Below, piece after piece: positions 9,918 to 21,720 of a stretch of DNA of 64,000 bases. Numbering within the stretch: the stretch's first letter is position 1; each line of letters starts with the position of its first letter. The stretch comes from Physcomitrium patens (Eukaryota > Streptophyta > Bryopsida > Funariales > Funariaceae), in contig NC_037256.1 in the NCBI RefSeq assembly GCF_000002425.4, positions 3,361,310 through 3,425,309 on the forward strand, in the 5' to 3' direction. The position numbers were made by a program, and so were the translations under genes. The notes beneath the pieces were generated by a model. That model was not told the DNA's origin. It made no database searches and saw only the letters and a program-made list of their open reading frames with translations.

Positions 9918-11119
9918 ATATTCAACAGGGTGCCTAACTTCTCTATAATATAAGCATAAACCTTCTTGATGTTGTCAATTTTTTTTTTGCTGTATAATAA
10001 ATTTAAAATGTATCCTATCAATTTACATTAGTTCTAGCTCTAATAAATAAATTTTTGAAAATTTGAAAGTTGTTATTATTTAATTTTTTAATTTCTAGCC
10101 ATATCTTTATTTTTGAAGTCTTTTAAATAATCGATTGTTGCATGCAATGGCTTGAGCAATAAATTATTCTAAAGGTTTTACCTTTGACCTTATCAATAAT
10201 AAATCTTTGATATTATCCTTCAATCCATATCAAAATTGATTGATTAAGGCTTTGTCATTCCAGTTCAAATCACAAGCGAGGTTTTGAAATTAAGTAATAT
10301 ATTTGGTGATTAACGACTATCCTTGCTGTAAAGATAAGAGCTTAGTCTCTACAACTCTTTCTAAATCACTTTCTCCAAATGTAGCCATAAATACTTCTAG
10401 GAATGAATTCAAATCATAAGAGAGTTTTGAATCTTTTCCATTAAAGGTACAAACCAAGAGAGAATTTTTCTTGATAAATGTGTTCCTATAAATCCAACTT
10501 GAGTAAATCCATTTGGATATTGGAAAGGATGCAACCTTAGATAGAGCTTGACTTTTCGTAGAAATCTTCCAAATTTTGATCTTGTTCCATCAAACTTCTT
10601 AGGATATTAATTCTTGTCCCCATCATATTTGTAGAATCAAGACTCTCTAGATTTGATTGCGAGGTTGATCTACTTGCTTCATTCAACTAGACAACTTCTT
10701 GTCGCAAACTCTAAACTTCTTCAATAGGTGTAGGCATAGTACTTCCATGATTCATGTTAGAAATATGTGAGATTTTTACTCTTACAGTATTAACAAGCTC
10801 ATAAAGATCTATAATAGCTATAAATCTATTTTTACTTTTTTTGAGAGTAGCATCTATAATCTTTCCTTTCATAGGCAACTCAAACAAATTTAAAAAGTTA
10901 AATTAGAAGAAAGTAATCTGTAACTTCTAATATCAAATAAAAATTTCCACAAAGAGGGGTAATCCACTTTCTTTAAGAAAAAGATCAGTATTAAAAAATA
11001 AGATTTTTATTTATAGGTGAATAATTCACAACTTTTAAAATACAACAATAGAAGTGCAGTAATCCATTTACTTCTAAAACAAGACAAAAAAGATAAGTTA
11101 GTACTCTTATCTAACTATC
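9645..11119 (-). pseudogene. Gypsy C gag region, continuing right of copia-1
   Basis: On the minus strand this is the protease N-terminal side and gag of the element that copia-1 interrupted. The zinc-finger side lies at about 9,800-9,930. The central gag at about 10,100-10,640 parallels the sense-strand gag of C1 at 44.9-45.5 kb ('gatggaacaagatcaaaattttga' block inverted near 10,560-10,590). The gag N-terminus is near 10,730-10,880. All frames are broken. It leads to the LTR at 11,120-11,643, making this the 5' half of a minus-strand element. Confidence 0.75.
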
Positions 11120-11643
11120 AAGGATATAAATCTTGAAGAAAGAAAATCCTTAATATACTCTTGTATCAGTGAAAGGAACTAGAAAGTCACTCAAAGATGA
11201 TATAATATTGAACTAGAATGGCTATTACTAAAAATAAGAAGACTAGAAAGTCTTAAAGTAAGACTAAAGACTAAAAAGGTATTGAAAAGACTGAAGAGGG
11301 CTTCACTCTTGCCTCCATATATACTCTTAATTAAGAGCTATGTGGCAATGTCTTATAAGACATCTAAAATGTATTGACTTTACAAGACATGTATCTTAAC
11401 CTGTAAGGCAAGTTTTTTATATGTGTTCCATATAATTAGCTTATATTTTAAGCTACTAACTCATGGTTAATTTTTTGACCAAGTTTTTCACCTATCAATC
11501 AATTATAAAGACATATAAAGTCAAAGCACCATCTATAAAGCTTTTATAAAAGGTATTATAAAATTAACCTATTTTTATCTATTTTTACCTATTTCTATCT
11601 AATCATATAGGTATTTATTAGTATATCTATATATATCCATGAT
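11120..11643 (-). repeat. Gypsy C 5' LTR, minus orientation
   Basis: Reverse complement of the C1 LTR: it runs from the complement of 'atttatatccttgata' at 11,120 to the complement of TATCATGGATATATATAG at 11,643. Outside it (11,644 on) a different gypsy RT resumes mid-domain, so the C element inserted into the D element at this point. Confidence 0.8.
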
Positions 11644-11942
11644 AAAAAGAGATTGGAGCATTAGTGAGGCCAAAAGATAAAATAAACCATTCAAAATATC
11701 CATAATATATATGAAATGCCATCTTTTTTGTATTCTCTTTTGTAATAAGTGTATGCCAATAGCCACTCCAAAGGTCTATTTTACTAAAGATGGTTGTGCC
11801 TCAAAATTGATCAAGAAGATTTTTCATACTTGAAAATAGATATACATTCTTAAAATCTACTTATTAAAGCCTCAATAATCAATGCAAAGTCAAAATCAGC
11901 CATCTTTTTTGAGTGCAAAGAGTATAAGTGCTTTCCATGGCA
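11644..11942 (-). pseudogene. Gypsy D reverse transcriptase, first part
   Basis: On the minus strand, starting beside the solo LTR, the frame gives the PWKALILF.LKKDG (the family's [15 protein letters not shown]), a LCIDY block, then after frameshifts a block near 11,680 corresponding to FGLTNAP. This is the finger/palm region of a gypsy RT. It is interrupted on one side by the solo LTR (11,947-13,244) and on the other by the gypsy C LTR. Confidence 0.75.
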
Positions 11943-11946
11943 ACGT

Positions 11947-13244
11947 TGTCATATTACGTGCTTTCCTGCTCGAGAATACGTCGGACGTCTAGCTGTAGAA
12001 GGTAGTATGGAGATTCGCTAATATTCAAACAGTCTATCGGTTTTTGACTGTTGGAATATAAACAACTACAAGAATACACCGTAAATCTATACGGATGCCC
12101 TTTGACTGCTCGCCGAAGTCCTTTTTATCCCAGCCGGTAGGTCTCTAGACGTTACAGAGAACCCTGAACAACCTAAACTGCTAATCTTCGATACCGCTTT
12201 ATACTCACGATCTTGTATCCACTGACTGTCTTGTTAGATTAATCCAATAAATTTCATTCACTCCGCATACTCAATCCTATAGACACTCTTTTAACTCTTC
12301 ATCACAGACGTAACTTGATTTCACAAAACAGTCAAGAGTAATCAAACCCACTTCATTAAAATCCCGATTCACCATTACAACACTGACTTCAGCAACGATT
12401 GCCTCAGTCTTCCCAAAACCCTATGAAGAAAAAAATCCAATTCTCTGTCTTTTTTCTCTACCCGAAGCATGAAGCTAGCTCTCTGATTCTTCAAAAAAAC
12501 TCTCCAAAAACTTATTCTCTCTCCCTCTCATTTCTTAATCTTAATTCTGAATTTTCTCAATCCTCCGTCTTGGATCCGAAATTGGCTCCCACCGTCAGAG
12601 CTTGGATCCGAAATTGGCTCTTACCGTTAGAGCTTGATCCAAAATTGGCTCTCGCCGTCAGAGCTTTCTCCTCCGTTTTTACCTTTAAGAGATCTTTTTA
12701 CTAAAAACAACGTTCCTTGAAACGGTACAGAGAACAGGACAGCCTGAAACAGAATCAAAACCCCATAATTGGGACCACATTGAGTCGCCCGACTAATTCA
12801 GGTCTCATATTGGCTAAGAGTCCAGTAGTAAGACCCGGATGTTCCCGAAATTGGATCAAATTGGTCCTTCGCGTCAAATTGGCTGAGGCCCGTAGTAAGA
12901 CCTGGATTTTTCCGTAATTAGACTGCATTGGGTTGCTCGACCAATTCAGGTCTCATATTAGGTAAGAGGACCCGGATTGGATTCTTGAAATTGGATCCAA
13001 TTGGCTCTTCGAACCAGGCTCATCCGTCGTGTGAATTGGTCCTTTCCCTTCCTGCTGACTCCCGTTATTGGAATCGAACGGAGCATTTCAGTATGCCTCG
13101 ACTGACTGTAACGGGGTGACTGAACTTGGCCACTCAGTATTCGCACTTGAGTTGGTCGTTGCTCCCAATATTCGAGGTAACTGAACATTAATAAAAGTCC
13201 CCTTTCTTTATATTTTCACGGTATACTCGTGTTACAACACGACA
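11947..13244 (+). repeat. Solo LTR, family A, inserted in gypsy D RT
   Basis: This ~1.3-kb block is markedly richer in G+C than its surroundings. It begins TGTCATATTACGTG and ends GTTACAACACGACA, so it has TGTC...GACA ends. It is flanked by acgt on both sides (11,943-11,946 and 13,245-13,248). On the minus strand the RT reads ...EKGLI|...|PWKALILF across it. The start matches 36,453 and 56,242, and the end matches 37,959 and 57,566. The CTAGCTGTAGAAGGTA block at 11,989 also recurs in them. No internal coding domain is present, so it is a solo LTR. It holds three 32-bp tandem units (12,571-12,665) and a larger duplicated segment around 12,782-12,965. Confidence 0.82.
12571..12665 (+). repeat. 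32-bp tandem repeat, three units, in solo LTR A
   Basis: Units start at 12,571, 12,603 and 12,635. Each has the pattern tggatccgaaattggctc, then a variable trinucleotide, then ccgtcagagct. The third unit lacks one base. Confidence 0.9.
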
Positions 13245-13248
13245 ACGT

Positions 13249-15080
13249 GCTTTTTCAAATTAGGCCTTTCTCTAAAAATTTGTCTAATATCTCTTGTAAC
13301 TCTTTAAGTTCATTTGGTTCTATATGATAAATCATTGATTTGATTCTAGATAATAGTTCTATTTGAAAGGAGGCACCTTGATTTGGTGGCACACCATTAG
13401 ATAAGTTGATTGGAAAACATTTCAATATTGACGTATAAGTTGCTTTGCTCATTTTTTTCTTTTGGTTGTCTTTTCTATCATTGAAGTAAGATTTTAAACC
13501 ACTACATATATTAATTCCTTATGCTATATTTACTACTTTATAAAGGTCATTCATACAAATAAGTCTTTAACAACAAATATTTTTGCTACATCACTTGATA
13601 TAGAGATACAAAGAATTTTCTTCCATCCACTATCTTTGAAGGAGATTGTTCTTACTAGCCAATCAACTTCTTTATTTCTTACCTCTATCTATAGCATATC
13701 AAAGATAATGACATATTTGAATTTTGTTACCTTGAACTTTTTTCTCAAGGCATAGATATTATTCAATCTCAAGATTTCTTCTTTGCATGTCTTATTTAAT
13801 ACATTCTCTTAATCATCTGCTAGGTATATACTTCTTCTTTTAATCACCTTCATTTTAATTCCAAATTGGTCAATAATCCTGGTTAAGATATAATTTTTTA
13901 TAGAGCTACAATCCATTAGCACTTGACATACCTATTGTCTTAATTGATTCATTAGACATACCAATTAATCCTTTTAATAATTTTCTAAGGTTATGCCATT
14001 TATCTATGAGAGACATTAGCTATTCTTAATATTGGTCTTTGGTATCTTTACTAAAGAGCCTCATTTTCTTGCTCCACTTCTTTATTGACTTGATGAACCT
14101 CAAGATTGTGAATCTGGCTTAATTTGTTGATACCTTAATTTTGACGTTTCAAACAATCTTTGATTTAATGGCTTATTTCTAATAGTAGAAACATAATTTC
14201 TTCTATGCCAATATTTATCAACTTTATAATATCAATGGTTCTTGTAGAGCATCAATCTCTATTAGTATTGATTGTTGTACCATAGTCTTGGATAATAGTA
14301 CAAGATTTCATATTATAAGTTGTGCTCTATGATTTTTGAAATCTATAGCATTGATCCTCTCTGCAATCCTAATTACCTCTTCAAATATTTATGGATTTTT
14401 TAATTCCTCTTGCTAGACCACACGTTTCAATCTTTATACAAATCAATCCATCATCTCTACTTCTAAAATATTGTCAATTTGGAGATATAAGAATTTAAAT
14501 TGAGAGATATAATCTTGCACTGACTTGAATTGTGTAAGGTTGGTCAATTAATTGTATGCTAATTCTTTTGCATTCATGGGCCAAATTTGATTCTTAAGCT
14601 TGGATTCAAACTCTTTATAGTCACAAAAATTATCTTGAGCTCTACAATTTTGAGTTAAATTTTTCCACCAAATATCTATTACATCTTTCAAATAGTTAGC
14701 TACATACATAATTCTTTTCATGGTGCTTTTTTTAGATAGTTGAAGGTATTGTTGTATATTAGAAAGCTATTAGCATACATCTTCTTACTTTGAAGTCCTA
14801 GAGTATGTATTGGACTTAATTAATTTCAGCCTAGCAGATATTGACTCTCTTGCTTTAGAGGCTTCCATTTGCCCTTATAGAATAAATATCTAATCTAAAA
14901 GTTATTATATCTAAGTCTCTATCTGGAATTGCTCTGCAATATCTCTCATACTATAATTTCTTTGCTAGACTTTGCAATTAAGCTTGTCATAGTTTCAAAA
15001 TAATATTTGATGTGATTATAACAATTGACCTCTCATTAGACAATGGCTATTAAGACACTATGAAAGAACACACTAATACT
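13249..15080 (-). pseudogene. Gypsy D: RT N-terminus, protease and gag remnants
   Basis: On the minus strand, 13,255-13,452 is open and encodes the segment before the RT catalytic domain (HIEPNELKELQEILDKFLEKGLI, the family's 'P.E..EL...I..LL.KG.I'). About 13,500-13,900 corresponds to protease and linker. About 14,100-14,200 gives a degraded CCHC knuckle (CFY..RNK...). About 14,350-14,800 is gag. Degenerate throughout. It leads into the primer-binding site at 15,081 and the LTR beyond. Confidence 0.7.
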
Positions 15081-15094
15081 TGCTCTGATATCAA
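15081..15094 (-). other. Gypsy D primer-binding site (3' end of tRNA-iMet)
   Basis: The minus strand reads TTGATATCAGAGCA, one base from the TTGGTATCAGAGCA expected for priming by the 3' end of initiator tRNA-Met. It is adjacent to an LTR ending CGTTTCA. Confidence 0.75.
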
Positions 15095-15641
15095 TGAAAC
15101 GAGACTCGACTCTCTCTAAGATCTAAAATCTTTCTAATCTTTAGCAACATAAATCCTATCACAATTCAAGATAAAGTTAATCAGAATAAAATTAAATAGA
15201 ATTAAACAAAATAGAAAATAAAAATTAGAATAGAACTAAAAAAAATAGAACAAAATAAAAAAAAAATGCAAATCAAATTTTTATTAAAAGAAAGAAAACA
15301 AAGCCATACCTGATCAAATATTCAAATAACCTTAGTTAATTCTATACTTTGTCTAACTATCTTGAAACTTTCTAAAATATTCTTAATAGTAGATTCTACA
15401 AAAACAAGTATATTTTCTAAAAGATTTTAGAGGTGTTTCTCACTTAGATAACTACCTTTTTAAATTTTTTAAAAATTGGGTTCTATCTAAATAACCACCT
15501 TAAGTTTTTTTTAGAATATTCTATAATAGATTCTAGATAGACCATCAATCTAACTCCAATTCTAGAAACTTTTTAGAAATAGCTGTCTTTACCTATCTCT
15601 ATTTATTAATAATATAAATATCTTATCTATGCTCCATTACA
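15095..15641 (-). repeat. Gypsy D 5' LTR (probable), minus orientation
   Basis: It lies directly outside the primer-binding site. The minus-strand ends are TGTAATGGAG (at 15,641) and TCGTTTCA (at 15,095), i.e. TG...CA. It is about 547 bp and non-coding. The second LTR of this element is not seen in the window, so the outer boundary is a candidate only. Confidence 0.5.
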
Positions 15642-17586
15642 TTGATGGTAAAGAATACTCCTTTACTTTTATATTATTTACATATATCATAGAAAGAATT
15701 TGTATCTATTGCTTTAAAGTAGACTTTGATTGAGAGTAGCTAATGCCAAAATTAATTGAGGTAGTAAAAAATCCCATATTATTTAAGGACCACCAAAAAA
15801 TCTTATTAAAATTTTTATTCAATCTCAAGTATTGTCTTTAGCTAAAACTTCATTTGATTCTTCATAAGGTAAAAATTTAAGCCAAAAACTAAAAACAAGG
15901 ATTAGATTTGCTAATTTGGAGCTTAAAGAGGTGGCTCACTCAAAAATTATTCATCCAACCTTATTAGGATGTATGGACCTTAGATTATATGATTAAAAAG
16001 ATAATAAGCAATTCATCCAATGGTTGAAAAATCAACTTAGTTCAAGTATTAATAAAATCATGAATATTAATTTTATAGAGGCATTTGTCACTTGGTAACA
16101 TAAAAAATTGAAATTTCATTTAACAACTTTAATAAATAACATCAACAATGAAGATATTTATAAGGTAAATATTAATACTACTTAAAATTATAATCTAATA
16201 AATATAATTAAAAAAAAGTGATTTTAATCCACCTTTGAGTTTTGAAAAAACTTCTAAAGGACTTATGATCGAAAGTGATGTAGCAATTTATTCACAAATA
16301 TAAAATGATTGGTTTAGAAGATTTAAAAAATAATCTCATATTAAAAATATTGATTAGAAGTTTATTGATGTATCTCTTAAATATGAAGAGCCAAAATTAA
16401 TTAAAATAGAAGTTCCATTGAATGAAAATGAATTATTGAAGCATAAGTCTTTGAAAATAGAATATTGAAATATATTTGCTTTGTCTTATAAAGACATCAA
16501 AAGCATATTTTCAAAGTAGCTACTAAATTTAATAAAAGATATTTATTTTGATAATTATTATTATAGTCATAGAAAAAATTAGAGAGTTTCAATGTATTGT
16601 CTAAAGTAGAATTTTTTATTTTCTTTAAATTAGTTTGGGCTTATTTTTGATAATTTTTTTATAGAAAATTCAAAGAATCTGTCTTATTAAATAATTTATA
16701 TACCTCTATTGAGTAGTTATTTCTATAATTCCTACAAAAAATTCAATTTTTTATCCAAAAATTATTAAATAGATGTTATTTATCACAAAGGTGGTATATT
16801 TTTATTTTTATTATCGTTGATTTTTAAAATATTAATTAGGATAATTAAAGCTTTATAGATAAAAATTATATCCTATTATAATTTGGCTTCTATAAAAACA
16901 ATCATAAGATTATTGCTATTAAAAATTTTATTGGTATCTTTGAGATTTAGAATAATATTGACTAATGTGCCTTGATTAGCTATATTGATTGCAGTACAAT
17001 CTTAAATTGTATCTACATGATTCTATGAATAGTAGAGCTTGGTTGGAATTTTGACTCTTGATGAACAATATCATTTGTTCTTGCATTTTTATTATTTTTT
17101 GTATAAATTTGTTTTGAAATTCCTTTTGGCTTTGAAAGACTTTGTTTTTGATTTTTTCCTTCTACTTACTCCTATCTTCTAGATATATGAGTTTTAAGAG
17201 GATAAGTGGTAATCAAACGTCTAAAAATCAAAGATAATGGTCCATTGATTAGAAATAATTATCAACCAATCTATAGAGGATTTTTTGGAAGTTTCTTATA
17301 TTTTAAGTATAGATGAAAATAAAATTAGAGATTCTATGGTCTTCTTTCTTTCACCTCTATTATTATTGTTTGTTGATATCTTCAATCAATCTTTCTATTT
17401 TTTTAACATCTTATAGATTGCTACTTGATTCTTTAATATCTACCTAATAGTATTTTTACTATTGAGCCTCTTGAATAAAAAAAAATGGATAAGTATGTCA
17501 TTCATCAAAAAGACTCCTAAAAACCTATTGACTATTAATTCAAACTGCTTAATATATGTAGCAACTTCATTCTTTTTTTCTTGTTT

Positions 17587-17621
<35 letters not shown>

Positions 17622-18350
17622 GTGAAGGCATTACTTTGTCATACTTCCTGTCTAAATTTTTCTTTAAATAATTTCATTATCATATCATAGTTTTTGAAGG
17701 TTTGAGAAGAATAGGGAAGAAGGGAAGGAAGAAGGTTCCTATATCATTTGTATACTCCATCTTTTAAGGTACTTGAAAATCATATTAGATAATATTTAGG
17801 ATTGGTAATTGTATATGTTGTAAGAAGCTCTATGAATCTCTCTACATGTGTGGATGGATTAATTATTTCTAATATCCTTAAAAATTGATAGGTTATAAGG
17901 TAAATGAATTAACTACAATCCTTTTAGAATTACAATAGAAAAACTTCTTGATTGAACCAAGAAATTTATGGTTATAGAATTGTAAGAGGATTTTTCTTTG
18001 CAATCTATCAAAAAAGATTTTGGTCTTGACTCTTCTTCTTCTTGATTTATTTCTACAAATAAATTAAGAGATTTTAGGCTCAATTCTTCTTCATCTATTA
18101 CTTAGTTAAGATTTAAATCAATTGGCTTCATTATAAATACGTATTATTGCATTATAGATAGTTCTTATTTTTCCAACTATTAGACCTCAATTCTTCTAAA
18201 TTTTGAGGTAGATTTTTTAATGACTTTCTCCAAATTTTCGTGAATGAAATTAATTTAGGTTGATTGAATCTAATAGAATATTACATTTAGTACAACTACA
18301 AACATAATATTCAACTTGGACATAAAACTTTAATATATCAATCACATATA
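15642..18350. other. Degenerate AT-rich retroelement sequence
   Basis: No intact gene. A minus-strand stretch at 17,440-17,631 encodes a Gag-like segment (EVATYIKQFELIVNRFLGV, compare the '..Y...FE.L..R..G.' pattern of gypsy Gag). Neighbouring sequence at 16.9-18.1 kb looks like more gag/protease decay in the same orientation. A 31-base A run lies at 17,588-17,618. Confidence 0.45.
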
Positions 18351-19765
18351 AATATTAATTTAATTTTTTTAACTCTTTCATCCACAATCCACTTAGAATA
18401 CTTTTTAACAAGGAAAGAAAATATAATAGAAATATTAAATAAAAGAATATTTATTCGAATATTATCCTAAGTAAGATTTTCTTTCTTTAACTATTATATA
18501 GAACAACCTTATGTGGAGATGATCCTAATCAATATTGAAGTGAAGCAAATTTTATCACTGCAATAGCTAAGTTTTTTTTTTTTTTTTCCTCTTCTTTCAT
18601 ACTAATTTTATTAGAAAATTATTTAGAATAATTATTGACAATAAATATATATGATAAAATAACGGTTCCTTATAATATATTTAGTATTTATATTATTTAT
18701 AAGCAATATCATAAAAGATGTTTATAAATTTATGAAATTTTATAAGTTTTTATTGTATTTTTCTTGAAATTGTTACAAAAATTTAATAAAAATTAAATTT
18801 TTATATTAAAGGCTATGAGAGTTTTATTGGATTAGAGTCTTAAATATTTGAAACTTAAGGCTAATGAAAGTTTTTGCAATCCTAAAAAAAATTCTGATTT
18901 AATTAAGACAAAAATTTATTTGAGAAATTCAAACTTAACTATCTACACATCAACCAATTTGTAGAATAATTGAACAATTTAATATGAAGAAATTACTATT
19001 GAAAGTAAAACTTGATTAGAGAAGAAGGATGGTGGACATTTGCGATGTTAAGAGCTTTTTCTTTCAATTAATGAATTTAGTTTTTCTTGAATTTTTTGTA
19101 CTTCTTACTTTCTTGTTGATTGAAATGTATGTAAAAAAATTTAGTTGAAATCAATAATTTAATTAATAATTATTAAGATTTTAAAACTACTATAGATATT
19201 TATTAGGATTTACTTAGGATTTTTTTAGATTTTTTTAGGATTTATTTGAGATTTTTTTAGGATTTATGAAGGATAAATTAGATTTTAATTTGCATTAGGT
19301 TAGAATTTAGGATTTGATTAGAATGTTGATTAGAATTTTATTAGAATTTATTTAGGAATATATTAAGATATTATTAGGATTTATTTAGGATTTATTTAGG
19401 ATTTACTTTTATTTTCTATTTTTAACTTTTTTTCAAGTTTATTTATTATTTCTTTAAGATTTTTATTTTTAATATTTTTAAGGTTCTTTTTTATTTTTAT
19501 AAGGTTTTTATTTTAATATTTCTTTAAGATTTTATTATTATATATCTTTAAAATTAATTTATGACTTGTTTATGATTTTTAGTTATTCTTTTTAAACTTC
19601 TTTTAGATTGATCAAAAGTTGATTTAGTTTATTAAGGTTTAATTAGAATTTATTCAAGATTCTATTAGACTTATTAGGATCTTGTTATTTTTATTTATCT
19701 TCCACAACTAGATACTTGGTATATTTTCAAGATAGAATTCACCTTATGTGATAATATTAAATCAT
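18350..19765 (-). repeat. Family-A LTR copy, minus orientation (left boundary approximate)
   Basis: The right end, around 19,690-19,765, is the inverted counterpart of the diagnostic family-A block (tcttccacaactagatactt, compare the inverted CCTAGTTGTAGAAGG at 36.5 kb). To its left, 19,170-19,420 contains a run of degenerate ttaggattta units, as in the 36.5-37.0 kb copy in inverse. The left boundary is not clear. A T run lies near 18,571-18,586. Confidence 0.5.
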
Positions 19766-20105
19766 ATACTTTTGAATCTACTATTAGTCCTATTCTTTTT
19801 AGATCTACAAGAGAGAAACAATACAAAGAATATCTAATGTTGTATCAATCTACTCACCATTGGATAGAATGACACCATTGCCAACCTAAAGGAACACGAG
19901 CTTTGCCATCTAAAGCACTGCAATACCAATGATGGAATAATATTCTAGTTAATTTTTACCTTCTTATAGAAGAAAAAAACTAAAAACTGGAATAAACAAT
20001 ACTATAGCTGCCAATACTAACTCGGCCAAAACTCCAATGGTACCTCTCAAGAATCCAATAAAAAGAGCAAAAAATTCCAATAGTAAGCTGTCTTACAATA
20101 CTGGT

Positions 20106-20437
20106 TGTTAAAGTAAAAGGAGGATAAATAAAAAGATAAAAGATGTTATCTTAGATAAGTTACTAATAGTCAAAGGACAACAAAAGGATGAAGGAAAGTT
20201 ACCAAGGTGGCAGCTAGGATTATAGATGGTAGCTAGGGTTTTAAGGTGGTGGCTAGGTTAAGAGGAATCTAAAGTTTAGTTGGATGAAAGTAAGATGAAC
20301 GCTAGCTAAAATGGATGTAACCTCTACCTATGAGTAAAGGATGTTGGAAGTGAGAGGCATTTCATTCCACACGTTTCTTGTATCTAACCTTGTTGATTTC
20401 TACTTACTTGTGTCTTGCTTATTATGTTTCTTCAATA
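20106..20437 (+). repeat. copia-2 5' LTR
   Basis: 332 bp, TGTTAAAG...TTCTTCAATA. It contains three 19-bp units (about 20,217-20,267). Confidence 0.9.
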
Positions 20438-20451
20438 GGTTATCGGCCCAC
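20438..20451 (+). other. copia-2 primer-binding site (half tRNA-iMet)
   Basis: GGTTATCGGCCCAC directly follows the LTR. It differs at one base from the complement of the plant initiator tRNA-Met anticodon arm (GGTTATGGGCCCAC). Confidence 0.72.
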
Positions 20452-20919
20452 ACACACTTTGTTGTACTATTCAAGTAAATTGAAGTCATTTACTGGTTGT
20501 TGTTCTTGTGTGGAATAGATCTTATGGTATTTACTAATGTTAGAGATTGTATGATCTAATCTGGTGTTTTGACTTGAGAAGGATCTGATTTGGACCTTAT
20601 AGATCTCTAACATCAGTTTGAAGCTTCTTAACTCCTAGGATTGAGTAATTAAGACCTTATACAAAGATCTTGATAGTGTCTTTGATTTTGTGGTGAGAAA
20701 GTGAGTTTTATGAGTCAAAAAATTAGATAGTGAGGTTGATTGGAGTTCACATACTTGTTAGAAGCTTCAAAAGTTGATTTGGAAGTGTTTGGAGTGAAGA
20801 AACATTCATTTGTTCACAAGAGGGCATTCTCAGATTTTGCTAGTACAAAATTATTTTAGTGATTTTAAGCACATAGAGACTCTTTTTTTTGATATTTTTT
20901 GATAGACCTCTTCTAAGAC

Positions 20920-21720
20920 ATGGCTTCAAGTGAAGGTGAAGGTTTGAGAGTAATTGAGAAGTTTAGAGGTGGCAATTTCTACCATTGGAAGGTCAAAATG
21001 GAGCTTTTATTGGCGTCTTTGGACCTTTGGGACATTGTAGATGAAAGTGAAGAGCCTCCAATTATGCATGCTGATGCTAAAGAGAAGAAGGACTTCATAA
21101 GACGTGAAAAGAAGGCTTTTGGCATGATTGCCACTAATTTAGATGAAACCAACTTTTCTCACATCATCTCTTGCAAAAGACTAGCATAAGCAGAGAAGAC
21201 TCTTTGCAACATATATGAGTGTAAGAATTTGTCCAATATCATCTTCACAAAGAGAAAATTCTTCACTTGTAAGATAGAAGAAGGTGAAGACCTCATGGTT
21301 CATGTCAGAAAGGTAAAGGCCCTTTCTAACCAACTTGCAATTATGGACAAGCCTTTAGAAGAGAGTGATATTGTCATGACCTTGTTTATGAGCCTTCCCG
21401 AGTCCTACAACTACTTCATTGTGGCATTGGAGTCCATCAAGCTAAAAGAATTCACAATGGATTATGTGATGGCAAGACTTACCCATGAAGAGACCAAGAG
21501 GAAAGAAAAAAGAGCTCCAAAGTGAGGATTCGGCTCTCTTTTTAATACAAGGCAAGGAGAGTCATTCTAACTAACATGGCAATGTGAATACTTGCTTCAT
21601 TTATGGAAAACCAAGTCACTTTGCTCGAAATTGCTACAAGGCTAAAAAAGAAGATAAAGAAAGTGTAAACAATGCTCTTCATAAATATGGAAGTGATGAT
21701 TATGCATTCATGGCAAGTGA
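20920..21720 (+). pseudogene. copia-2 gag and zinc knuckle
   Basis: ATG at 20,920. The uninterrupted Gag N-terminus (about 89 codons) reads through where copia-1 is split, and a stop at 21,187 follows. The second part (21,229-21,525) includes KVKALSNQLAI and the LPESYNYFIVALESIK block typical of copia Gag. A stop follows at the Lys-rich end. The CCHC knuckle at about 21,595-21,640 has lost its second Cys (CFIY instead of CFIC). Confidence 0.85.

Noticed and set aside
12399..13119. Three consecutive plus-strand open frames (12,399-12,704, 12,717-12,917, 12,928-13,119) as a possible gene
   Set aside because: They lie wholly inside the solo LTR and partly consist of its tandem repeats. No conserved motif is seen and the frames are not colinear.
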